This document shows, in pieces, positions 5,146-10,171 of a stretch of DNA of 10,171 bases (its first letter is position 1; every line of letters starts with the position of its first letter). A program made the position numbers and the translations under genes. Origin of the DNA: Actinomycetota bacterium (GTDB taxonomy: Bacteria > Actinomycetota > Thermoleophilia > Gaiellales > Gaiellaceae); assembly GCA_005885085.1 (NCBI GenBank), contig VAXY01000033.1, positions 1 through 10,171 of the forward strand, given 5' to 3'. The notes beneath the pieces are model-generated. The model saw nothing but the letters and a program-made list of their open reading frames with translations. It was not told the origin of the DNA and made no database searches.

Positions 5146-7707
5146 CAGCCGCCAGTCGCGGCGTAGGCGGGTGCGCCCATGTCCGCCAGCGCCGCCTGCG
5201 CGGCGGCCAAGCGCGCGAGCGGGACGCGGTACGGCGAGCAGCTGACGTAGTCGAGTCCCAGCTCGTGGCAGAAGGCGACCGACCTCGGCTCGCCCCCGTG
5301 CTCGCCGCAGATGCCGAGCTTCAGCTTCGGCTTCGTCGCCCGGCCGCGCTCGACGGCGATCCGCATCAGGTCGCCGACGCCGCCGGCGTCCAGGGTCTCG
5401 AAGGGGTTCTGCTGCAGCACGCCGTCCTCGAGGTAGTACGTCAGGAACTTGCCCTCCGCGTCGTCGCGGGAGAAGCCAAGCGCAGTCTGCGTCAGGTCGT
5501 TGGTGCCGAAGGAGAAGAAGTCGGCCTGCCGCGCGATCTCGTCGGCTCGGATGCAGGCGCGCGGGAGCTCGATCATCGTGCCGCAGAGGTACTCCACCTC
5601 CGGCGCTTCTTCCTCCGCGACGTGCACGGTCAGCTCGCGCAACCGCCGCAGCTCCTCCTCGAACGCCACGAGCGGATGCATGATCTCGACGAGCGGCGCC
5701 TCGCCCGTGCGGTCCTCGACGGCGTGCGCGGCACGGATGATCGCGCGCACCTGCATCTCGTAGATCTCCGGCCACTGGAGGCCGAGCCGGCAGCCACGCG
5801 TACCGAGCATCGGGTTCGCCTCCTGCAGCAGCTTGATGCGGCGGCGCATGCGCTCGTCCGTCGCCTGCTCGAGCGGCGGCAGGAACTCGTGCAGCGGCGG
5901 ATCGAGGAGCCGGATCGTCACCGGCAAGCCGGTCATCGCCTCGAAGATCGCCTCGAAGTCGCCCTGCTGCATCGGCAGCAGCTTGTCGAGGGCTGCGCGG
6001 CGTCCTTCCTCGTTCGCGGCGAGGATCATCTCGCGCACGACGGGTAGCCGGTCGTCGGCCATGAACATGTGCTCGGTCCGGCAGAGGCCGATCCCCTGCG
6101 CACCGAAGTCGCGCGCTTTGGCTGCGTCAGCGGGCGTGTCCGCGTTCGCGCGCACCTGCAGCCGGCGGTGCTCGTCGCCCCAGCCGAGGACCGTCTCGAG
6201 GTCGTCGTTCACCTGCGGGGGAACGAGCGGCACCTCGCCGATGATCACGGCACCCGTGCCCCCGTCGATGGTCAGGACGTCCCCTTCCGACAGGGTCTGA
6301 CCCTGCAGTGTGATCGTCCGCGCGTCGGCGTCGATCGCAAGCGCGTCGCAGCCGGCCACGCACGGCTTCCCCATCCCGCGCGCCACGACGGCGGCGTGTG
6401 ACGTCATGCCGCCGTGCGCCGTCAGCACGCCGGCGGCGTGGATCAGCCCGTGGATGTCGTCGGGCGTCGTCTCCCAGCGCACGAGGATCACCTGCTCGCC
6501 GGCCTTGCCGCGCTGCTCCGCCGCGTCGGCGTCGAGGACGATCCGCCCGCTCGCCGCGCCCGGCGAGGCGTTCAGACCCTTCGCCGCCACCTCCCACTCC
6601 GCGGTCGGGTCGATCATCGGATGCAGCAGCTGGTCGAGCTGCTGCGGGTCGATGCGCGCGATCGCCTCTTCGCGGCTGATCAGCTCCTCGGCCACCATGT
6701 CGACCGCGGCCTTGACGGCGGCGGCGGCGGTGCGCTTCGCCGAACGCGTCTGCAGGAGGTAGAGGTCGTTGTCCTCGACCGTGAACTCGATGTCCTGCAT
6801 GTCGCGGTAGTGCTCCTCCAGCCGGCGCATGGTCTCGAGCAGCTGCTCGAACGCCTGCGGCAGCTGCCGCTGCATCTGCGCGAGCGGCTGCGGTGTGCGG
6901 ATGCCGGCGACGACGTCCTCGCCCTGCGCGTTCGCCAGGAATTCGCCGTACAGACCCTGCTCGCCGGTTGACGGGTCGCGCGTGAACGCAACTCCCGTGC
7001 CGGACTCGTCGCCTTTGTTGCCGAACACCATCTGGACGACGTTGACGGCCGTGCCCAGATCGTCCGGAATGTCGTAGGTGCGGCGGTACACCGTCCCAGG
7101 AGTCGAAGACGGCGCGCACGGCACGCGTGAGCTGCTTGCGCGCGTCCTGCGGAAACGAGCGTCCTGTCTGGTCCTCGTAGATCTGCTTGTACGACTGGAT
7201 CAGCTCGGCCAGGTCGGCGGCCGAGAGCTCGACGTCGTGAGCCACGCCACGCGCGTGCTTGAGGTCAGTGAGCGCCTGCTCGAAGCGGTGCGCGTCGATC
7301 CCGTCGACGACCTCGCCGTACATCTGGATCAGACGGCGGTACGAGTCGTTCCCGAAACGCTCGTTGCCGGTCGCGCGCGCCAGGCCTGCGACGGCCTCGT
7401 CGTTGAGGCCGAGATTGAGGATCGTGTCCATCATCCCCGGCATCGAGATCGCCGCGCCCGAGCGCACCGAGACAAGCAGCGGGTCGGCGGCGTCGCCGAA
7501 GCGCTTGCCCGTGCGCTCTTCAAGCGCGGCGAGATGTCGGTCGATCTCCTCCTCGAGCCCATCCGGCAGCACCTTGCCGTTCGACCTGTACGCGCGGCAG
7601 GCGTCGGTCGTGATCGTGAACCCGGCGGGCACGGGCACGCCGCCGAGCAGCTCACGGCCGCCGTCGGACGGCTCGTCGAAGTCGTAGACCAATTTTTGAG
7701 TGGGCAA
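5145..7707 (-). pseudogene. ppdK: Pyruvate, phosphate dikinase, disrupted by a frameshift and an in-frame gap
   Basis: PPDK interconverts pyruvate + ATP + Pi with PEP + AMP + PPi in the cytosol. All domains are recognisable: ATP-grasp (LVYDF near the start, SVRSGAAISMPGMMDT, then VFGNKGDESGTGVAFTRDPSTGE), the phosphohistidine domain GGMTSHAAVVARGMG (His codon 6396-6398, regulatory Thr codon 6402-6404) and the PEP/pyruvate barrel ending YVSCSPYRVP (Cys codon 5238-5240). Two lesions stand out. After AVFDSWD the frame shifts at 7091-7095: the family has six residues between SW and VYRR, but only 4 nt remain, so 14 bp are missing. At 7638/7639 GRELLGG runs straight into VPVPAGF, losing 12 residues including the ATP-binding Lys of LGGKG. 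Start TTG 7707 is chosen by homology; TTG 7737 is an alternative. The rest is well conserved, so decay is recent or the gaps are assembly errors. Confidence 0.9.
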
Positions 7708-7792
7708 GGCGGGGATCGTCTCACAAATGCCCTGCAATACCCAGCGTTATTCCGCGCAGTCCGAATCGGCGCTCAGCCCGGCGCGGGCGGAA

Positions 7793-7821
7793 AGTATCGA
7801 TCGACTCGTTTTTCGTGTTGA
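7793..7821 (-). promoter_or_regulatory. Candidate sigma-70-type promoter for ppdK
   Basis: On the minus strand TCAACA (7821-7816) is followed after 17 bp by GATACT (7798-7793); each matches four of six consensus positions. It lies in the most AT-rich stretch of the 202-bp gap between ppdK and peptidase E and would start RNA near 7786, about 80 nt before TTG 7707. A perfect TTGACA occurs further up (7851-7846) but has no good -10 at the right spacing. A closer GACGAT 7 nt before the TTG is a weaker leaderless alternative. Confidence 0.35.
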
Positions 7822-7896
7822 GAGAAGTGCAACGGCGCCCCGGCGTGTCAAGCACGCACCCGCACCCTCGGCCCACGAATTCCCCGCGTCGTTGCT

Positions 7897-7902
7897 CATA
7901 CT
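7897..7902 (+). promoter_or_regulatory. -10-like element 7 nt before the peptidase E start
   Basis: CATACT keeps the two most conserved -10 positions (A2, T6) and ends 7 nt before GTG 7910, the spacing expected for a leaderless mRNA. No Shine-Dalgarno is present. It helps to choose GTG 7910 over the long upstream extension. Confidence 0.35.
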
Positions 7903-7909
7903 CGACGTT

Positions 7910-8581
7910 GTGCCTGAGCGGCAGATCCTGGCGATGGGCGGCGCGCCGGACGAGGTCTTGCTCGACTACGTGCTGAGCCTCGCCCGGGGCAGGCGGCTGC
8001 TCTACGTGCCGACCGCGGTCCGCGAGGACCCGGACCAGATCGTCTACTGGTACGGCCGGCTGCGCGCCCGGGGCACGACGACGCACCTCAGCTTCTTCCC
8101 CTGGCCGCCGGAGAACCTGCGCGAGCTCACGCTGCAGCACGACGTCATCCTCGTCAACGGCGGCAACACCGCGAATGCGCTGGCGATCTGGGCGCTCGCG
8201 ATCTGGGGTGTGCACGGCTTCGACGAGATCCTGCGCGAGGCGTGGCAGCAGGGCGTCCTGCTCACGGGCTGGAGCGCAGGGATGATCTGCTGGTTCGAGC
8301 AGGGCGTCACCGACTCTTTCGGGCCCGGGCTCGCCGCGATGGACTGTCTAGGCTTGCTGCCCGGCAGCGCATGCCCGCACTACGACGGCGAGGAACGTCG
8401 CCGGCCGGTCTACACACAGCTCGTCGCGGACGGGTTCCCGGGCGGTATTGCCGCGGACGACGACGTCGGCGTGCACTTCGTCGACAGAGAGCTGCGCGAG
8501 GTCGTCACGTCGCGCGACGGCGCGACGGCCTACCGGGTCACGCCCGACGGCGAGCAGCGCCTCGAAGCGCGCCTGCTCTGA
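7910..8581 (+). CDS. pepE: Peptidase E (S51 family, aspartyl dipeptidase-like)
   Basis: From GTG 7910 the product is 223 residues, the normal size for family S51. It starts PERQILAMGG, the usual first strand and glycine turn. VNGGNTANALAIW (82-94) is the conserved GGNT block, LLTGWSAGMICWF (117-129) holds nucleophile Ser122, and CPHYDGEERRRPVY (155-168) holds His157. The S51 class cleaves N-terminal aspartyl dipeptides or related small peptides in the cytosol; cyanophycinases share the fold, but length and the PHYDGE block favour peptidase E. The frame stays open 70 codons further upstream to 7700, but that part is basic, unstructured and overlaps the ppdK start, so it is left out. The gene is divergent from ppdK and its last 44 bp overlap the convergent grpB remnant. 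Confidence 0.88.
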   Translation: MPERQILAMGGAPDEVLLDYVLSLARGRRLLYVPTAVREDPDQIVYWYGRLRARGTTTHLSFFPWPPENLRELTLQHDVILVNGGNTANALAIWALAIWGVHGFDEILREAWQQGVLLTGWSAGMICWFEQGVTDSFGPGLAAMDCLGLLPGSACPHYDGEERRRPVYTQLVADGFPGGIAADDDVGVHFVDRELREVVTSRDGATAYRVTPDGEQRLEARLL

Positions 8582-8750
8582 CGCTACGTGCCACTCGACC
8601 CCGGCTCCCGAACAGCAGTGCGTAACGCTGGGTCGGTCGACGTTCGAGGCGGACGTGAACGTTCGCGCTGCGCTCGTCTGCCGGAGGTTGAAGAAGCGCG
8701 AAGTCGGCCTGCCACCGTTCGGAATACGGCTCGATCGCGACGCGCACCAT
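8538..8750 (-). pseudogene. Remnant of a GrpB/UPF0157 family gene with internal deletion
   Basis: From ATG 8750 the frame encodes 70 residues. The start (VRVAIEPYSERWQADFALL) matches the N-terminus of GrpB/UPF0157 nucleotidyltransferase-like proteins, which then normally have a long middle with an EHVGST-VPGL block. Here it passes directly to PPADERSANVHVR and RPTQRYALLF, which match the C-terminal third of the family. After LLF the expected RDYLRAHP continuation is lost: the frame runs on as basic residues through the antisense of peptidase E. A one-base shift there would instead end at a TAG at 8586-8584, just clear of peptidase E. So roughly 80 or more residues are missing inside and the tail is altered. 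GGAG lies 2 nt before the ATG. The gene sits 14 bp after the 53-residue membrane protein gene. The function is presumably lost; the family boundaries are from memory. Confidence 0.65.
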
Positions 8751-8764
8751 CGCTCCGGAGACGC

Positions 8765-8926
8765 CTAGCTTCGCCGCCGGCGGTGCCGAAACTCCGCGAG
8801 CCAGGCCAGGCCCCTGAGCCCGAGCCACACAGGCGTCAGGACGACGTAGAACACGACGAGAGCGAAGCCGAGCGCCGCCCACCACATCGCCCAGCGCCAC
8901 CAGGGCACCGGGGGCTTCGGCCTCAC
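8765..8926 (-). CDS. 53-residue tryptophan-rich single-pass membrane protein, coupled to ppsR
   Basis: The GTG start at 8926 overlaps the ppsR stop in a GTGA arrangement, a classic sign of coupled translation, and the frame ends at TAG 8767-8765. The N-terminus RPKPPVPWWRWAMWW has five tryptophans within residues 9-16. One hydrophobic helix follows (~17-40, AALGFALVVFYVVLTPVWLGL), then LAWLAEFRHRRRRS with a strongly basic tail. The positive tail suggests the C-terminus stays in the cytoplasm. I do not recognise a family and no function is assigned. The membrane profile and the overlap make it a likely real gene despite its size. Confidence 0.75.
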   Translation of the reverse strand: MRPKPPVPWWRWAMWWAALGFALVVFYVVLTPVWLGLRGLAWLAEFRHRRRRS

Positions 8927-9750
8927 GTGGGCGGTACCGGTGTCGCCGTCTCGGCGCGGCGGCTCTCGACCGTGCGCAGGATCTGCTGGGCCGTCTCCTC
9001 GATCGAGAGCTCGGAGATGTCGATCACGGGACACCCCAGCCGCCGCTGCACCGCGGCCGCCTCGTCGAGCTCGTCGTAGACCTCCGCGAGCTCGGCGTAG
9101 CGCCGGTTGTTGGCGCCGAGGTTGCGCACGCGGGCGCGCCGGATCTCGGCGAGCCGGTCGGCGTTGATGGTCAGCCCGACGATCTTCGCCGGATCCAGCT
9201 CGAACAGCTCCTTCGGCGGCGAGATCCCCTTGACGATCGGGACGTTCGCGACCTTGTGGCCGAGGTAGCCGAGGTAGATGGAGAGGGGGGTCTTCGACGT
9301 CCGCGAGACGCCGACGAGGATGATGTCGGCCTCGTCGAGCCCGGCCCCCAGGCCGTCGTCGTACTTGACCGCGAACTCCATCGCCTCGATGCGCCGGAAG
9401 TACGCCGGGTTCAGCGGCGCGCGCGAGCCGGGCGTCATGCTCGCCGACTGGCCCGACACGCGGGCGACGGCGTCGATCGGGTGCCCGAGCAGATCGCAGT
9501 AGTGCACGCGCGCGCGGCGACACAGGCGCCGCATCGCGTCACGCAACTCCGGATCGACGAGTGTGTAGACCACGACGGCCGCATGCCCGCGCGCACTCGC
9601 GACGGCACGCTCGAGATCAACGACCGTCTCCGCCCGCGGATGCCGCACCTCTTCGAATTCCTGCTCGGGAAACTGCGCTTCGAGCGCCTGCACGAGACGT
9701 GCAGCGGTTTCGCCGGTGGAGTCCGAGACGATGTGCAGCTCGACGGGCAC
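8923..9750 (-). CDS. ppsR: Pyruvate, phosphate dikinase regulatory protein (PDRP, DUF299)
   Basis: The gene encodes 275 residues from GTG 9750, full length for the family. HIVSDSTGETA (6-16) is the family N-terminus, YFRRIEAMEFAVKYDDG (117-133) the central block, LVGVSRTSKTPLSIYL (145-160) the P-loop with GVSRTSKT at 147-154, and LTINADRLAEIRRARV the C-terminal domain. The protein is bifunctional: it phosphorylates the threonine two residues before the catalytic histidine of PPDK using ADP, and removes that phosphate with Pi. The expected target, GGMTSH, is present in the broken ppdK nearby. PEP synthase regulators share the fold, but a ppdK neighbour favours PPDK as target. TAGCCT ends 6 nt before the GTG and no Shine-Dalgarno is seen. 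It leads a unit with the 53-residue membrane protein and the grpB remnant. Confidence 0.93.
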   Translation of the reverse strand: MPVELHIVSDSTGETAARLVQALEAQFPEQEFEEVRHPRAETVVDLERAVASARGHAAVVVYTLVDPELRDAMRRLCRRARVHYCDLLGHPIDAVARVSGQSASMTPGSRAPLNPAYFRRIEAMEFAVKYDDGLGAGLDEADIILVGVSRTSKTPLSIYLGYLGHKVANVPIVKGISPPKELFELDPAKIVGLTINADRLAEIRRARVRNLGANNRRYAELAEVYDELDEAAAVQRRLGCPVIDISELSIEETAQQILRTVESRRAETATPVPPT

Positions 9751-9756
9751 GGCGTC

Positions 9757-9762
9757 AGGCTA
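9757..9762 (-). promoter_or_regulatory. -10-like element 6 nt before the ppsR start
   Basis: TAGCCT on the minus strand is followed by six bases and then the GTG start. There is no recognisable -35 hexamer at 16-18 bp and no Shine-Dalgarno, so a leaderless, possibly activator-dependent transcript is suggested. The same form occurs before comB (TAGCGT) and the flippase (TAGTGT). Confidence 0.45.
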
Positions 9763-9767
9763 GTCGG

Positions 9768-9786
9768 TTCTTAGCAACTTCTTAGC
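9768..9786. promoter_or_regulatory. 11-bp-period direct repeat, candidate OmpR/PhoP-type operator
   Basis: Two perfect copies of TTCTTAGC (9768-9775 and 9779-9786) are separated by AAC, so their starts are 11 bp apart, about one helical turn. OmpR/PhoB-family regulators typically bind such tandem half-sites. The pair lies 45-63 bp before the secreted protein ATG (9831) and 18-36 bp before the ppsR start, so it could act on either. The regulator is unknown. Confidence 0.4.
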
Positions 9787-9830
9787 TCTTCCTTTGTTTG
9801 CCTTCACAGTCAACGGGCACCCTTTTCCAC

Positions 9831-10171
9831 ATGGGCCAGGGGCACTTTCGCCTGCTCTTTGCCATGGTCGTCGGCCTGGCGGCACTCGCCTGCGCCGGCA
9901 CCGCGGAAGCGTCTGGCGGCTGCGCGGAGCGGCTGATCGCGGACTGGCGCGCGGGCGGCCTCGACCACACGTATCCCATCTCCTGCTACCGGCAGGCGCT
10001 GGCGCAGCTCCCTGAGGACGTCCGCGTCTACTCCTCCGCGCAGAGCGATATCACTCGCGCGCTCCAAGCGCGGCTCGGGACCCGCTCCCTGCAGGCAGCG
10101 AAGAGCACCGACAACAAGCATGACCAGGCGGGCGTCTCCCCGCTGCTCGTCGTCGCGATCACTGCGGCCAT
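9831..10171 (+). CDS. Secreted protein of unknown function, C-terminus beyond window
   Basis: ATG 9831 opens 113 codons to the window edge. A Sec signal peptide is clear: HFR, hydrophobic core LLFAMVVGLAALACAG (8-23), likely cleavage near AEA-S at 26-28. The mature part has two cysteines (31 and 52) that could pair, and the segment SCYRQALAQLPEDVRVYSSAQSDI (51-74), followed by ITRALQARLG. A polar linker (KSTDNKHDQAG) then leads into hydrophobic SPLLVVAITAA at the edge, likely the start of a C-terminal membrane anchor. Together this suggests a surface protein held by one C-terminal helix. I recall similar CYR-x-AL-x2-LP-x-DVR-x-YS proteins in Thermoleophilia but know no function. An internal ATG at 9864 is possible but would shorten the signal peptide. 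In-frame codons just before 9831 contain no start. It diverges from ppsR over an 80-bp gap. Confidence 0.75.
   Translation, partial: MGQGHFRLLFAMVVGLAALACAGTAEASGGCAERLIADWRAGGLDHTYPISCYRQALAQLPEDVRVYSSAQSDITRALQARLGTRSLQAAKSTDNKHDQAGVSPLLVVAITAA

Noticed and set aside
6127..7090. Continuation of the ppdK N-terminal frame past the frameshift
   Set aside because: After 7091 it becomes Arg-rich nonsense while PPDK similarity moves to the other frame.
7797..7804. TCGATCGA palindrome upstream of ppdK
   Set aside because: A single 8-bp palindrome within the candidate promoter spacer; too short to call an operator.
7846..7851. Perfect TTGACA -35 hexamer on the minus strand
   Set aside because: No -10 with A2 and T6 at 16-18 bp; the TCAACA/GATACT pair is better.
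7700..7909. 70-codon N-terminal extension of peptidase E
   Set aside because: No similarity to family N-termini, basic and disordered, overlaps the ppdK start; GTG 7910 gives the family length.
1..10171. CRISPR, tRNA, IS element, phage, toxin-antitoxin or defence system
   Set aside because: No spaced repeats, clover-leaf sequence, transposase or integrase motif, or defence domain could be found by reading both strands.

Overview
The window is GC-rich, gene-dense bacterial DNA. Gene content and protein style (rhomboid with an N-terminal zinc finger, actinobacterial-type L,D-transpeptidase, PPDK with its DUF299 regulator, small NYN protein) suggest an actinobacterium, most likely of the class Thermoleophilia (Gaiellales/Solirubrobacterales type). 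That placement is inferred from protein style only. I see no tRNA, rRNA, CRISPR array, insertion sequence or prophage gene.

Layout. (1) At the left edge a partial comB-like 2-phosphosulfolactate phosphatase gene (-) diverges from a rhomboid protease gene (+). The rhomboid gene converges on a two-gene minus-strand unit: a MATE-like/oligosaccharide flippase followed by an overlapping 61-residue protein. (2) The flippase diverges from a small NYN/PIN-like nuclease gene (+), which is followed by a secreted L,D-transpeptidase gene (+). (3) A tightly coupled minus-strand unit runs 7707->3872: pyruvate, phosphate dikinase (ppdK, broken), a 66-residue unknown protein, and a winged-helix protein of the HTH_42/AlkZ-YcaQ DNA glycosylase family. 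(4) Peptidase E (+) diverges from ppdK. (5) A second minus-strand unit runs 9750->8538: the PPDK regulatory protein (ppsR/PDRP), a coupled 53-residue tryptophan-rich membrane protein, and the remnant of a GrpB/UPF0157 gene. (6) A secreted protein gene (+) starts at 9831 and leaves the window.

Functional links. PPDK (pyruvate + ATP + Pi to PEP) and PDRP, the bifunctional kinase/phosphorylase that switches PPDK off and on, lie about 2 kb apart. PDRP looks intact, while ppdK carries a 14-bp frameshifting gap and a 36-bp in-frame gap that removes the ATP-binding lysine. Flippase, L,D-transpeptidase, rhomboid and the secreted protein all concern the envelope.

Most notable signals. (a) Deletion-type lesions in ppdK and grpB beside intact neighbours, from either gene decay or an assembly artefact. 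(b) A recurring start architecture with a TANNNT -10-like hexamer 6-7 nt before the start codon and no clear Shine-Dalgarno, which points to leaderless mRNAs; two divergent gene pairs have start codons only 20-21 bp apart over one shared, two-way -10 sequence. (c) An 11-bp-period direct repeat between ppsR and the secreted protein gene that looks like an OmpR/PhoP-type operator. (d) An AlkZ-like protein with an His-Ala-Gln motif where the catalytic Gln-x-Gln is expected. I did not find a clearly new multi-gene system.
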